Shown here: one piece after another, positions 54,466-64,000 of the stretch
How positions within the stretch are numbered: the stretch's first letter is position 1
Layout: each line of letters begins with the position of its first letter
Assembly (NCBI RefSeq): GCF_014206815.1
Contig: NZ_JACHNP010000003.1
Span: 248,001 to 312,000, forward strand
Source of the DNA: Xanthomonas sp. F10
Lineage (GTDB): Bacteria; Pseudomonadota; Gammaproteobacteria; Xanthomonadales; Xanthomonadaceae
DNA: 64,000 nt
Direction of reading: 5' to 3'
Notes under the pieces: generated by a model
Database searches by the model: none
Told to the model about the DNA's origin: nothing
What the model saw: the letters and a program-made list of their open reading frames with translations, nothing else
Program-made: the position numbers and the translations under genes

Positions 54466-56070
54466 TCAATACACCTTGCGCTCGGCCGCCGGCGGTGGCG
54501 TCCACTGGTACAGCCAGGTCTCGGTCAGCGGGCGCTCGCCGCTGCGCAGGTACAGGCGGATGTCGATCTGCTCGCTGCCGTCGTCCGGCGGCACCACGTC
54601 GAACATCGCGCGGTAGCCGGAAATCTCGTGCAGCGGCCGGGCCGAAACGATTTCGGTGCGGCCACGGTTGAGCTGCAGCACCGCCTCGACCTTGGCGTCC
54701 TTCTCCTTGCCGAGCTTGGCCAGCTCGCCGCCGGCGAAATCCACCGCGAAGCGCCACGAGAAATAGTGGCGCTTCTGCCCGACCACGCCGCCCAGGCCGG
54801 TACGGGTGGCCACGCAGTGCGCCAGCGACGAGGACGCCGGCGGCTGCGCGCCCCAGTACAGGCGGTAGCCGAACAGCAGCTCCTGGCCCGGCTGCGGCTT
54901 GTCCTGCGGATTCCAGAACGCGACGATGTTGTCGAAGGTCTCGTCGACGGTGGGGATCTCCACCAGTTGCACCGAGCCCTTGCCCCAGCCCTGCTTCGGC
55001 TCCACCCACAGGCACGGGCGCTTCTCGTAGAACACGCCGTCGTCCTGGTAATGATCGAAATTGCGGTCGCGCTGCAGCAGACCGAAGCCGCGCGGGTTCT
55101 CGTCGACGAACATGTTGAAGCGCAGGTGCGGCGGATTGCACAGCGGCCGCCAGATCCACTCGCCGCCGCCGGTCCACATTGCCAGGCCGTCGGTGTCGTG
55201 GATCTCCGGGCGCCAGTCCCAGTCCATGCGGCGATCGTTCTCGCCGACCTGGTACATGCTGGTGCACGGACCCAGGCCCAGGCGCTCGATGGTCTTGCGC
55301 GGATACAGCGCGCTGTCGATGTCCATCAGCAGCACGTCGCCGTTGGTGATCGCGAAGCGGTAGGCGCCGGCCACGCTGGGCGAATCCAGCAACGCGTACA
55401 CCACCACCGTGTCCGAGCCGGCCTTGGGCTGTTCCAGCCAGTAGGCGATGAAGTCCGGGAATTCCTCCGGCCCGCCGGTGCCGGTATCGATCGCCAACCC
55501 GCGCGCCGACTGGCCGTACTGGCCTTCCTTGCCCACCGCACGGAAGTAGCTGGCGCCGAGGAAGGCGGCGAAGTCGCGGTCGGTGTCCTGCTTGGTGTTG
55601 AGGCGGAAGCCGGCGAAGCCCAGTTCCTTCGGCAGCGGCTTGCCCTTCAGCCCGCTGCTGCCGTAGTCGAACGCCGCGCTGTCGTAGGCCAGTTCCTGCG
55701 CCTGCCCGTCCACCAGGTCGAACATGTGCACCGGCGTCTTGAAGTACAGGCCCAGGTGGAAGAACTTGGCCTGGAACTTCGGCCCCTGCTCGGCCGCCCA
55801 CAGCGCGTGATCCTGGCGGTAGCGGATCGACTGGTACTGGTCCCAGGTCAATCCCTCCACCGGCGCCGGCAGCACCCGCTTGTGGCTCTGGTACGGCGCC
55901 TGGGCCATGGCCCGCGCGTGGCCCTTGAGCCAGGCGTAGTCGAACGGCTGCGGCGTGCCCAGGCGGCGCAGGCCCACCGCGGGGGCGGCCTGGCCGAGCA
56001 TCGGCATTGCCGGCAAGCCCATGGCGGCGAAGGCGGCGGCGGCGTTCTTGAGGAAATCGCGTCGTTGCAT
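54466..56070 (-). CDS. opgD: Periplasmic glucan biosynthesis protein OpgD (MdoD)
   Basis: A 534-residue periplasmic protein that shapes osmoregulated periplasmic glucans. The N-terminus MQRRDFLKNAAAAFAAMGLP is a twin-arginine signal (RRDFLK), matching the known Tat export of OpgD; tatABC is encoded in this window. FDYAWLKGHARAMAQAPY, TWDQYQSIRYRQDHALW, FHLGLYFKTPVHMFDL and DWDWRPEIHDTDGLAMWTGG are MdoG/MdoD-family features. A TATGAT box lies 30 bases upstream. Single gene. Confidence 0.93.
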   Translation of the reverse strand: MQRRDFLKNAAAAFAAMGLPAMPMLGQAAPAVGLRRLGTPQPFDYAWLKGHARAMAQAPYQSHKRVLPAPVEGLTWDQYQSIRYRQDHALWAAEQGPKFQAKFFHLGLYFKTPVHMFDLVDGQAQELAYDSAAFDYGSSGLKGKPLPKELGFAGFRLNTKQDTDRDFAAFLGASYFRAVGKEGQYGQSARGLAIDTGTGGPEEFPDFIAYWLEQPKAGSDTVVVYALLDSPSVAGAYRFAITNGDVLLMDIDSALYPRKTIERLGLGPCTSMYQVGENDRRMDWDWRPEIHDTDGLAMWTGGGEWIWRPLCNPPHLRFNMFVDENPRGFGLLQRDRNFDHYQDDGVFYEKRPCLWVEPKQGWGKGSVQLVEIPTVDETFDNIVAFWNPQDKPQPGQELLFGYRLYWGAQPPASSSLAHCVATRTGLGGVVGQKRHYFSWRFAVDFAGGELAKLGKEKDAKVEAVLQLNRGRTEIVSARPLHEISGYRAMFDVVPPDDGSEQIDIRLYLRSGERPLTETWLYQWTPPPAAERKVY

Positions 56071-56099
56071 GGCCGGGATCGAAACGGAAAAGGACGCTC

Positions 56100-56105
56100 A
56101 TCATA
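56100..56105 (-). promoter_or_regulatory. -10 element of opgD
   Basis: TATGAT on the minus strand, 29 bases before the ATG. Confidence 0.4.
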
Positions 56106-56307
56106 GACAAGCGGTGCCGAAGGCGGCGGTGATGGCGCCCGTGCGGTGGAATCCGCGGGCACGGGCGCGCCGGACGGCCGAGACCTGGCGAGTGGGACGC
56201 GTCTTCCCGCCCCTGCCTCCCGGATTTGGCAATGCGGACCGGGCAAGAGCTCTACCCGCGCCGAGCCGACTGCGTCATCCGCACACCACGGCGAGCGCCG
56301 CCATCGC

Positions 56308-57120
56308 TCAGCGCTGGCATTGGCCGCACCAGACGCTGGCGCGCTGGCCGATGCTGGCATGGCGCAGCGTGCGCCCGCAGCGTTTGCAGCCCTCGCCCTC
56401 GCGGCCGTAGACCGACAGTTCCTGCTCGAAGTAGCCCGGCGCCCCGTCCGGGCTGATGAAATCGCGCAGCGTCGTGCCGCCGCGCTGGATCGCATAACCC
56501 AGGATCGCCTTGGCCGCCTCGGCCAGGCGCGCGTAACGGGCGCGCGACACCTCGCCGGCCTCGCGCAGCGGACTGATGCCGGCCTGGAACAGGCTCTCGG
56601 CGGCGTAGATGTTGCCCACGCCGACCACGATGCGCTGATCCATCAGGAACGTCTTCACCGGCGCGGTGCGGCCGCGACTGAGCCGGAACAGATGATCGCC
56701 GTCGAACGCATCCGACAGCGGCTCCGGCCCCAGTTCGGCAAGCAACGGATGGGTCTCGCCCGGCGCCTGCCACAGCAGGCAGCCGAACCGCCGCGGATCA
56801 TTGAAGCGGAGCACCCGGCCGTCTTCCAGGCTGATGTCGACGTGGTCGTGCGCCCGCGGCGGCGTGTCGCCCGGCAGCACGCGCAGACTGCCGGACATGC
56901 CCAGATGCAACAGCGCGCTCCCGACCGCGGTGTCCAGCAACAGATACTTGGCCCGCCGGCGAATCCCGTCGATGCGCTGCCTGGGCAACTGCTCCGCGAC
57001 CTCCGGCGGAATCGGCCAGCGCAGATCCGGCCGCCGCAGGATCACCCCATGGATGCGCCGCCCCGACAGATGCGGCTCCAGGCCGCGCCGGGTGGTTTCG
57101 ACTTCGGGGAGTTCGGGCAT
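56308..57120 (-). CDS. mutM: Formamidopyrimidine-DNA glycosylase (Fpg)
   Basis: A 270-residue bifunctional glycosylase/AP lyase that removes 8-oxoguanine. The mature N-terminus [17 protein letters not shown] carries the catalytic Pro2 and Glu3, Lys is in [23 protein letters not shown] is the H2TH region and the C-terminal zinc finger has CKRCG and CGQCQ. Full length. Start is fixed by the required MPELPEVE. Confidence 0.97.
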   Translation of the reverse strand: MPELPEVETTRRGLEPHLSGRRIHGVILRRPDLRWPIPPEVAEQLPRQRIDGIRRRAKYLLLDTAVGSALLHLGMSGSLRVLPGDTPPRAHDHVDISLEDGRVLRFNDPRRFGCLLWQAPGETHPLLAELGPEPLSDAFDGDHLFRLSRGRTAPVKTFLMDQRIVVGVGNIYAAESLFQAGISPLREAGEVSRARYARLAEAAKAILGYAIQRGGTTLRDFISPDGAPGYFEQELSVYGREGEGCKRCGRTLRHASIGQRASVWCGQCQR

Positions 57121-57553
57121 GGGCGCAGTCGCAGACGGTGGAGGACGCTGATCGACAACTTTAGCACCGTGGTCGTATGGCTCCTGCCGGACAGATCGCC
57201 AAGTCGCCCGAGAGGGTGCAAGGAGGAGGTGTGACGCGTCTTTAGTCTTTAATGGAGACGCGAGATTTCCGACGGGGTTGTTGCAGACGACCATGCCCTC
57301 GTCTAGCATTGCGCATCGTAATGACAAGGATTGTCGTATGCGCAACGTGCGTGCACCCGTTCGCTGTACTGCGTCGCTCAGGACGCGACTGCCCGCTCTC
57401 GGGCACCCCACCCGTTTGGTTCTCCGATAACACGGCCGAGTCCTGTGCCTGCCATTGGTGACGCGCTGTTGCGCGTCGATTGGCCTCCGGCTGGACAGGC
57501 AACTGGTAGCCGCTGACTCGATTGACTTGATCGACTTCTTGCAAGGACGCGCG
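57121..57553. other. Spacer between divergent mutM and rhs
   Basis: No supported gene. It contains an 8-bp dyad TTGCGCAT/ATGCGCAA (57309-57345). A 30-codon Arg-rich frame begins inside it (ATG at 57338, with AAGGA upstream) and could be a leader, but this is weak. AAGGA 8 bases before the rhs ATG is the rhs ribosome-binding site. Confidence 0.4.
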
Positions 57554-60500
57554 ATGAACACGATGCACCACGAACGTACCTCCAGCGGCGCCACCCGCCT
57601 CGCGTTGGTAATGGCGCTGTTCTTTCTGTTCATGGGTTCAGCGTTCGCCGGGGCAGAAGGGAAGAAGCAGCAGTTCTTGGTCCGTGATGAGGATGGGAAT
57701 TCCCATGGCGTCTACTACACCCAAGCAGCTGCGGAGGCAGCGATCAAGGCAATTCCTGGGCCTCAGGACATGGAGGATGTGTACCAGTACGTCGATACGA
57801 TCAAGGACACGGTAGTCCAGGAAAATGGGACATCCGTGATCACCTATTGGATGGGTCGTACCGAAGCCAAGGACGAAAACTGGACATATGACACTTGGCA
57901 CGCGTCCAAGATCCCGACCGAAGAGCAGGCTGCGGCCGTACTTGCACAGGAAATCAGTGCTACCAGACCCAATTGCCCTTCGGCCTCGGTCGCGCCGGAA
58001 GGGCCATGGGAACTGTCGTTCGGTCCATATCCCGAGTATGACGCCGGCATTGAAGCCCAAAGTAGGCGGTATAGCGTTCGGACGTACTATGACGATTGCA
58101 GCGGCCCTAACGAATACACCACATTCATGGGGCGTACGCGTCGCTCCGAGTGTCCGAAACCCTATGCCACCTGGCACATCAGCGACCAAGGCTGCACGAA
58201 TAAGGACTTCTTCGCCACCATCGAAGTCTCGACGTTGCAATGCGAGACGCAAAAAAATGGCGGCAACTCCGGAATGCGGGGCAACCCCTGCGACGTCAAG
58301 ACCGGCGAGAAATTCCAGGCCGAGCGCGATCTGGACCTGGGCTGGATCACCCTGTCGCGTTATTACCACTCGGGTATCGCACTGAACACGGGTGGATTCG
58401 GCCCCGGCTGGACCTTTTCGCACAGCCTGCGCCTGACGATCCAGGGCGACGCGCTTGGCCTAGTAGAGGGCAGCGGCTATGCCGTGCCGTTCCGCAAGCT
58501 GGGGACCGAGTATCGCGCAGCCAATGCCTCGGGCGAACGCATCGTCGCCAACGGCGACAAGTGGGTCCTGTATCGCCAGGATGCGATCTACACCTTCGAT
58601 GCCAAGGGCAAGCTGGTCTCGCGCATGGCCGAGGATGGCAGTGGGTTGGTGTATGGCTACAACGCGCGTGGGCGCTTGCAGAGCATCGCCTCGCTGCAGG
58701 GGCGCTCCCTCGAACTGGTGTATGCCGACGACAATGACGACGCGCTGATCACCGGCATCGTTTCCGGTGGGATGCAACTGGCCAGTTACAGCTACGACCA
58801 ACAGCGCCTGACTGGCGTCATGTATGCAGACGGTAAGAGCCGGATCTATCACTATGAAGACAGTCGCTTCCCGCGCCACCTGACCGGCGTGACCACCGAA
58901 GACGGCCAGCGCTTCAGCACCTTCGCCTACGACGAGGTAGGCCGGGCGATCTCCAGCCAGCATGCCGGTGGCATCGACGGCGTCACGTTGGCGTACTCGG
59001 CTGCCGGCACTCGCGTGACCGATGCGCTGGGCGATGTCAACGATTACACGATGACCGAGGCGGGTGGTGCCTCGCCGAAGGTTTCCACCGTTGCCAGGAC
59101 CGACGGCACGCTGCAGTACAGCTACAACGATCAGTCAAGCGACTTCCGCCGCCGGCTCAGCAGCGTCACCGATCGCCGTGGCGTCCAGACCCAGCACAGC
59201 TATGCCGAAGCGACAGAGAATGGTGTGGCGGTGAACATTCACACCGTGCGCGAGGCGGTCGGGCAACCACAGGAGCGCACCACAACGACGCGTACCGCGG
59301 CCGGTAGCAATCGCCTGCTGTCGGTGCAGACCGGTGGGCGTACCGTGTCCTACAGCTACAACGATCGCCTGCAGCCGGTGCAGATGACGAGCAGCGACAC
59401 GGCCTCAGGCAAGCAGCGCACGGTCACCTACAGCTACTGCGAAGTGGCGGATGTGGCCGCGACCGACAGCACCTGCCCGATCCTGGGCCTGCCCAAGACG
59501 GTCGATGGCGCGCGCACCGACGTCAACGACACCACCACGTTCACCTACTACGCAACCGACGACAGCACCTGCGCCACCTCCCCGACCACCTGCTCGCACC
59601 GCAAGGGCGACCTGTGGAAGACGACCAACGCGCTCGGCCAGGTCACCGAATACCTGGCCTACGACAGCGCTGGCCGCGTGCTGTCGGCGAAAGACGCCAA
59701 TGGCGTGGTCACCGACTACACGTACCACTCGCGTGGCTGGCTGACCGCCACCACGGTGCGTGGGGCCGACGACAGCAGCGAAAGCGACGATCGCATCACC
59801 ACGATCGACTACTGGCCGACCGGCCTGGTCAAGCAGGTGACGCAACCCGATGGCGCGTTCACCCGCTTCACCTACGACGCCGCGCATCGGCTGACCGATC
59901 TCGCCGACAACGCCGGCAACACCATCCACTACACCCTGGACAATGCCGGCAACCGGCTCAAGGAAGACACCAAGGACGCGTCTGGCACGCTCAAGCGCAC
60001 CTTGTCGCGCATCTACAACCAGCTTGGCCAACTGGCCACGCAGGCCACCGCGCAGGGCGATCCGACCGACTTCGGCTACGACGGCAACGGCAACACCAAG
60101 ACCGTCACCGACGCGCTCGGGCATGTCACCCAGAACGACTACGACCCGCTCAACCGCCTGGCGCGTACGCTGCAGGACGTGGGGGGCATCGCCGCCGAGA
60201 CCAAGTTCGGCTACGACGCTCTGGATAACCTCACCAAGGTCACCGATCCCAAGGGCCTGGACACCACCTACGCCTACAACGGCCTGGGCGACCTGACCAA
60301 GCTCACCAGCCCGGATACCGGCAGCACCACCTATACCTACGACAGTGCCGGCAACCGCGCGACGCAGACCGATGCGCGCAACATCAAGACCAGCTACGGC
60401 TACGACGCGTTGAACCGGCTGACCCAGGTCACCTATCCGACCACCAGCCTCAACGTCAGCTATACCTACGACGTCAGTCAGCCGACCTGCGCCAGCGGCG

Positions 60501-62266
60501 AGACCTACGCCGTGGGCCGCCTGACCCGGATGCAGGACGGCAGCGGCAGCACCGACTACTGTTACGATCGCTTCGGCGAGTTGGTGCGCAAGGTGCAGAC
60601 CACCAACGGCAAGGTGTTCGTGGTTCGCTACGCTTACACCAAGGCCGGGCAGCTGAGCCGCCTGACCTACCCGGATGGGGCGGTGGTGGACTACGTGCGC
60701 AACGCCCAGGGCCAGACCACCGAGGTCGGGGTGACTCCGCCCGGCGGCACGCGCCAAGTGCTGCTGAACCAGGCCACCTACTATCCGTTCGGCCCGGTGG
60801 CCGGGTGGACCTACGGCAACGGCCGTCCGATGCAGCGCGTGCTGGATCAGGACTATCGCCCGCTGGCGATCAACGACACCCGCAGCGATGGACTGGCGGT
60901 AGGCTTCGCCTTCGACCCGGTCGGCAACCTCAGCGCGCTGACCGCGCCCGGCAACACCGCACCGGTGATCAAACTGGATTACGACCCGCTGGGCCGGCTG
61001 ACCGCGTTCAAGGACGGCCCGACCGATGCGGTGATCGACGGCTATACCTACGACGCCACGGGCAACCGCCTCAGCACCAAGGTCAACACCACGACGCAGA
61101 CCTATACGTATCCGAACACCAGCCACCGCCTGAGCAGCGTGGCCGGCACGGCGCGCAGCTACGATGCGGCTGGCAACACCACCGCCATCGGCGGCACCGC
61201 CGTGCAGTACGTGTATGGCACCAACGGCCGGCTCTCCCAGGTCAATCGCAATGGCACCAAGGTGGCGAACTACGCCTACAACGGCCGAGGGGAGCAGGTG
61301 CGGCGGGTGGGCAAGGCCAACACCTACACGCTGTACGACGAGAGTGGTCACTGGCTGGGCGACTACGACAACAATAGCGCAGTCGTGCAGCAGGCGATCT
61401 GGCTGGACGACCTGCCGGTGGGCGTGCTGGCCAAGACCACGCTGAGCTACGTGCAGCCCGACCACCTGGGCACGCCGCGCGCCGTCATCGACCCGGCCCG
61501 CGACGTGGCGATCTGGCGCTGGGACTTGAAGGGCGAGGCCTTCGGCACCACCGCGCCGGACCAGGATCCGGACAAGGACGGCACCGCCTTCGTGTTCGAT
61601 ATGCGCTTCCCGGGGCAGCGTTATGATGCGCTGAGCGGGCTCAACCAGAACTACTTCCGCGACTACGAGCCGGGCACTGGTCGGTATGCGCAGAGTGATC
61701 CGATTGGGTTGGATGGGGGTATTAGTACATATGGCTATGTGGCCGGTTCTTCACTAATGTTAAGTGATGCCAGCGGCTTGCAGGCGTTCCCCATTAGCTT
61801 TGGGCCCGGTATGACTGGTGCTGCTGGTGCCGCTGCGGCAAATGGCTCAAATAACATTGAGAATAAATACGACTTAAATAGCTGCGGACCAAAGGTTACG
61901 GAAGAGAATGTTTCGTTGCTTGCAAATTTATTTGAATTGGTCGGTCCGCAAAGTGTTTTCAGCATCAAGGGGTTGCCCTGGATTGCCACTAACGTCGCTG
62001 TTGGGCGCGCACAGCAAGCGATAGAAAGGCGGGAGTATAGTCGGATTTGTAAATCGCCAATACCGCCTACGGGCGATAAATGTAAGGATGCTCTTGCGAA
62101 CCTCCAGCGTCTTAAACAGTGCCTGCAGTTGCGGGACGCTTTTAGTAAAAAATGGTTTAATGATCAGGATGTCGGGCATGTAATCGAGGTTGAAAATACC
62201 CGGAGGGCAATTAGGAAGTTGGAGGATTTTATTGGCCGCAATTGTCCCGCAATGATCATTAGCTGA
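57554..62266 (+). CDS. Secreted Rhs/YD-repeat protein with polymorphic C-terminal tip
   Basis: A 1,570-residue protein. Sec signal peptide ([17 protein letters not shown]), then about 200 residues with two copies of an MGRT...WH module, a DUF6531-like entry ([17 protein letters not shown], about residue 240), a long series of YD repeats to about 1,330, and the Rhs core end: [46 protein letters not shown] (about 1,380). The last ~180 residues are a lower-GC, Cys-containing tip ([31 protein letters not shown]) with no family I recognise, presumably the toxin. No PAAR or VgrG part is present, so export is by Sec, not by the usual type VI route. AAGGA lies 8 bases before the ATG. The ankyrin gene 7 bases downstream is the likely immunity gene. 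Confidence 0.9.
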   Translation: MNTMHHERTSSGATRLALVMALFFLFMGSAFAGAEGKKQQFLVRDEDGNSHGVYYTQAAAEAAIKAIPGPQDMEDVYQYVDTIKDTVVQENGTSVITYWMGRTEAKDENWTYDTWHASKIPTEEQAAAVLAQEISATRPNCPSASVAPEGPWELSFGPYPEYDAGIEAQSRRYSVRTYYDDCSGPNEYTTFMGRTRRSECPKPYATWHISDQGCTNKDFFATIEVSTLQCETQKNGGNSGMRGNPCDVKTGEKFQAERDLDLGWITLSRYYHSGIALNTGGFGPGWTFSHSLRLTIQGDALGLVEGSGYAVPFRKLGTEYRAANASGERIVANGDKWVLYRQDAIYTFDAKGKLVSRMAEDGSGLVYGYNARGRLQSIASLQGRSLELVYADDNDDALITGIVSGGMQLASYSYDQQRLTGVMYADGKSRIYHYEDSRFPRHLTGVTTEDGQRFSTFAYDEVGRAISSQHAGGIDGVTLAYSAAGTRVTDALGDVNDYTMTEAGGASPKVSTVARTDGTLQYSYNDQSSDFRRRLSSVTDRRGVQTQHSYAEATENGVAVNIHTVREAVGQPQERTTTTRTAAGSNRLLSVQTGGRTVSYSYNDRLQPVQMTSSDTASGKQRTVTYSYCEVADVAATDSTCPILGLPKTVDGARTDVNDTTTFTYYATDDSTCATSPTTCSHRKGDLWKTTNALGQVTEYLAYDSAGRVLSAKDANGVVTDYTYHSRGWLTATTVRGADDSSESDDRITTIDYWPTGLVKQVTQPDGAFTRFTYDAAHRLTDLADNAGNTIHYTLDNAGNRLKEDTKDASGTLKRTLSRIYNQLGQLATQATAQGDPTDFGYDGNGNTKTVTDALGHVTQNDYDPLNRLARTLQDVGGIAAETKFGYDALDNLTKVTDPKGLDTTYAYNGLGDLTKLTSPDTGSTTYTYDSAGNRATQTDARNIKTSYGYDALNRLTQVTYPTTSLNVSYTYDVSQPTCASGETYAVGRLTRMQDGSGSTDYCYDRFGELVRKVQTTNGKVFVVRYAYTKAGQLSRLTYPDGAVVDYVRNAQGQTTEVGVTPPGGTRQVLLNQATYYPFGPVAGWTYGNGRPMQRVLDQDYRPLAINDTRSDGLAVGFAFDPVGNLSALTAPGNTAPVIKLDYDPLGRLTAFKDGPTDAVIDGYTYDATGNRLSTKVNTTTQTYTYPNTSHRLSSVAGTARSYDAAGNTTAIGGTAVQYVYGTNGRLSQVNRNGTKVANYAYNGRGEQVRRVGKANTYTLYDESGHWLGDYDNNSAVVQQAIWLDDLPVGVLAKTTLSYVQPDHLGTPRAVIDPARDVAIWRWDLKGEAFGTTAPDQDPDKDGTAFVFDMRFPGQRYDALSGLNQNYFRDYEPGTGRYAQSDPIGLDGGISTYGYVAGSSLMLSDASGLQAFPISFGPGMTGAAGAAAANGSNNIENKYDLNSCGPKVTEENVSLLANLFELVGPQSVFSIKGLPWIATNVAVGRAQQAIERREYSRICKSPIPPTGDKCKDALANLQRLKQCLQLRDAFSKKWFNDQDVGHVIEVENTRRAIRKLEDFIGRNCPAMIIS

Positions 62267-62273
62267 GGTTGCC

Positions 62274-62633
62274 ATGAAAATAGAGGATGTTTTTTCATTG
62301 TACAAAGATCTTCCTGAATATGCTGGAATTGATTTGGATAGTGTGAAAAGGGTGAGTCTATTCGGCGACTATCCAATTAATGTTGCAGCAACGCGGGGCT
62401 CTGTGCGAGAGATGTCTGCTCTCTTTATTTCTGGCGCAGACCTTAATACTCCTGGTGAGCATGGATATACGCCTCTTCATAATGCGGTTGAGCAAGGTAA
62501 TGTTGATGCTGTTAGGTGGCTTTTAGAGAATGGTGCAGATAAGAGTTTGCTTAACTCGGCAGGTGAAACTCCCGCTGATTTGGCAAACATTTTGTGTGAG
62601 ACTTTAATTGGGTCGATCTTGAATTCTTGTTGA
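62274..62633 (+). CDS. Ankyrin-repeat protein, probable immunity to the Rhs tip
   Basis: A 119-residue cytoplasmic protein with about two ankyrin repeats: YPINVAATRGSVREMSALF followed by GADLNTPGEHGYTPLHNAVE and GNVDAVRWLLENGADKSLL. It follows the rhs stop by 7 bases, has a low G+C content like the Rhs tip, and lacks a signal peptide. Small ankyrin proteins are known as immunity partners next to polymorphic toxins; here the role is inferred from position. GAGG lies just before the ATG. Confidence 0.8.
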   Translation: MKIEDVFSLYKDLPEYAGIDLDSVKRVSLFGDYPINVAATRGSVREMSALFISGADLNTPGEHGYTPLHNAVEQGNVDAVRWLLENGADKSLLNSAGETPADLANILCETLIGSILNSC

Positions 62634-62671
62634 GGTGTGTTTTTAAGATGCTTGCCGCTGCCTTGATTACG

Positions 62672-63681
62672 ACCATGCAGTACTCGTATGGCATCCGCGG
62701 CTGGCGACACAGGTTAAGCGCAGCGGCACCACCGTGGCGAACTATGCCTACAACGGCCGAGGGAGCAGGTGCGGCGGGTGGGCAAGACCAACGTCTACAC
62801 GCGTACGACGAGAGCGGTCACTGGCTGGGCGACTACGACAACAACGGCGCCGTCGTGCAGCAGGCGATCTGGCTGGAGGATCTGCCGGTCGGCGTGCTGG
62901 CCAAGACCACGCTGCGCTACGTGCAGCCGGACCATCTGGCACCCCACGCGCGGTGATCGACCCGGTCCGCGACGTGGCGATCTGGCGCTGGGACCTGAAG
63001 GGCGAAGCCTTCGGTACTACTGCCCCGGACCAGGATCCGGACAAGGACGGCACGGCCTTCGTGTTCGACATGCGCTTCCCGGGCCAGCGCTACGACGCGT
63101 TGAGTGGGCTCAATCGGAACTACTTCCGTGACTACGAGGCCGGTACGGGGCGGTATGTGCAGAGTGATCCGATTGGGTTGGCAGGGGGAATCGGCACTTT
63201 TATCTACGCTCAATCGCGGCCCGTGTCAGCTATAGATTTTTATGGCCTCGAATCGGTCGATTCGTTTAATAACGGCGGCCATCGAATGTCTTGGGAGGAT
63301 GGCCCGAAGCGTACCCCCGATTATTTTAAGCTTCAATCAGACCTCTATGTTTTCAGTTTTTCAATTACGCTGTCACGTAGTGGGAAAGTTTTTGTGGGGG
63401 GAGGATTTGCTCGTAATTATTTGACGTACAATACTAAAACCCCAGGAATCTCACTATCGGCAGGATTCTTGAATCAATGTGACGACCCAAGCGGTAGCGA
63501 GGTTGACAATTTTATCGGTGGTTTTGGCATGGGGGCTGCAGGTGGCTATCGTGGAATTGGAGGCGCCTTTGCATGGTCACCTGGCCAAGGTACGGCTACT
63601 GAAGTGGGTTTAGGCATTGGCGCTGGCGCTTCACCCGGAGAAGTCACTACAGAGAAGTGGAGGATCGGAAGTGGCTGGTAA
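62672..63681 (+). pseudogene. Displaced Rhs core fragment carrying a second, different toxin tip
   Basis: From about 62672 the DNA repeats the end of the rhs core (compare 61205 onward) but with at least four single-base deletions, in the stretches near 62700, 62761, 62803 and 62945, so the first ~270 bases are frameshifted. From about 62950 it is again open: [51 protein letters not shown]. After the core comes a low-GC tip of about 150 residues (FSITLSRSGKVFVGGGFARN; GGFGMGAAGGYRGIGGAFAW) rich in Gly and likely beta, of unknown family. This is the layout of an orphan Rhs tip that can be swapped onto the full gene by recombination in the core. Internal GTG starts (e.g. at 62954) could still allow expression. 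Confidence 0.85.
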
Positions 63682-64000
63682 AAAAACTAATATTTTCTTC
63701 AAAGTAGTCTTTTTTGTTGCTTTTGGAGCCATAGCTTTATCTATTATTCTGGGCCATGACGGCTCTGATAAAGTTGCCATGGCTGATCTTAAGAAGGCTG
63801 CAAGATCATCTCTGCCATCAAATTGGCCGACGACCTTAGAAGCAACCATTAATAAAGTAACATTCATCGGATATGCCATATCCAAGAATAGCCCTGTCGA
63901 CATAATAGAAAGCGGCAAAGCTATCGAAAAGCTGGCTAACGCTGAAGGATTTCATGAGAAATCCAATGTCGGCTCTAACGCTCATTATCGAAAAGTTTTT
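63671..64000 (+). CDS. Candidate immunity membrane protein for the orphan Rhs tip (runs off the right edge)
   Basis: A GTG-started frame, open to the end of the window (110 codons seen). It overlaps the tip's stop by 11 bases and has AGGA 6 bases before the GTG, so it looks translationally coupled. It begins with a basic N-terminus and a TM segment (IFFKVVFFVAFGAIALSIIL), then a Lys-rich soluble part (NKVTFIGYAISKNSPVD). Very low G+C like the tip. It is missed if only ATG starts are considered. Role inferred from the toxin-immunity order. Confidence 0.7.
   Translation, partial: MAGKKTNIFFKVVFFVAFGAIALSIILGHDGSDKVAMADLKKAARSSLPSNWPTTLEATINKVTFIGYAISKNSPVDIIESGKAIEKLANAEGFHEKSNVGSNAHYRKVF

Noticed and set aside
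57338-57430. 30-codon Arg-rich ORF upstream of rhs
   Set aside because: It has a fair ribosome-binding site but no conservation can be judged, and the Arg-rich content is expected by chance here.
59405-61465. Minus-strand open frame across the Rhs repeats
   Set aside because: Repetitive shadow of the YD repeats, without start signals or homology.

Overview
The window looks like a chromosomal segment of a Xanthomonas (gammaproteobacterium, family Xanthomonadaceae). The evidence is a very high G+C content, an effector with the Xanthomonas-type VirD4-interacting C-terminal domain (XVIPCD), a TonB-receptor/LacI carbohydrate-type locus, and several copies of short inverted repeats of the kind scattered through Xanthomonas genomes (GGAGCGGCTTCAGCC family, GGGACTGAAGTCCC family, GGGAGAGGGGTTGGGG family). 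The species cannot be fixed from the sequence alone. No tRNA, rRNA, CRISPR array, transposase or integrase was seen.

Layout. 0-2.9 kb: a minus-strand two-partner secretion operon (TpsB transporter, then the start of a filamentous haemagglutinin/CdiA-type exoprotein cut by the window edge). 2.9-4.7 kb: class C acid phosphatase lipoprotein overlapping pyrF, followed by a structured candidate small RNA with a terminator. 4.9-6.5 kb: LysE/RhtB exporter and AraC regulator. 6.6-12.8 kb: flavin-dependent halogenase-like protein, Oar-like TonB-dependent receptor, LacI regulator, a small coupled ORF and a perfect LacI-family operator. 13-19.3 kb: lipoprotein, plsB, DUF2884, DUF488, DUF465 and a BamE-like protein. 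19.4-22.1 kb: X-T4SS-type antibacterial effector (HExxH metallopeptidase plus XVIPCD) with an adjacent lipoprotein that is probably its immunity protein, then DUF6891. 22.3-35 kb: two related chemoreceptors, a secreted beta-helix protein, an iron-sulfur photolyase with DUF2256, a VOC protein, ttcA, rdgC and a YgjP-like metallopeptidase. 35-39.6 kb: alpha/beta hydrolase, hemH, SYLF-domain protein, tatABC. 40-46.5 kb: secreted serine protease with a small lipoprotein, membrane protein, glutamine amidotransferase, periplasmic binding protein, GspE-like ATPase. 46.6-57.1 kb: glyQ, glyS, rep, tdk, Sel1-like protein, opgD, mutM. 57.5-64 kb: a large secreted Rhs protein with its own low-GC C-terminal tip and an ankyrin-repeat partner, then a frameshifted Rhs core fragment carrying a second tip and a second candidate immunity gene that runs off the window.

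Themes. Three separate loci of the interbacterial-competition type lie in one window: the two-partner system at the left edge, the XVIPCD effector/immunity pair, and the Rhs locus at the right edge. The rest is housekeeping (pyrimidine and phospholipid synthesis, glycyl-tRNA synthetase, DNA repair, tRNA thiolation, Tat export) mixed with transport and sensing genes. Several housekeeping genes have a -10-like hexamer placed so that transcription would start at, or within one or two bases of, the start codon, which suggests leaderless mRNAs. The glyS gene is longer than usual and carries copies of an interspersed repeat within its reading frame.
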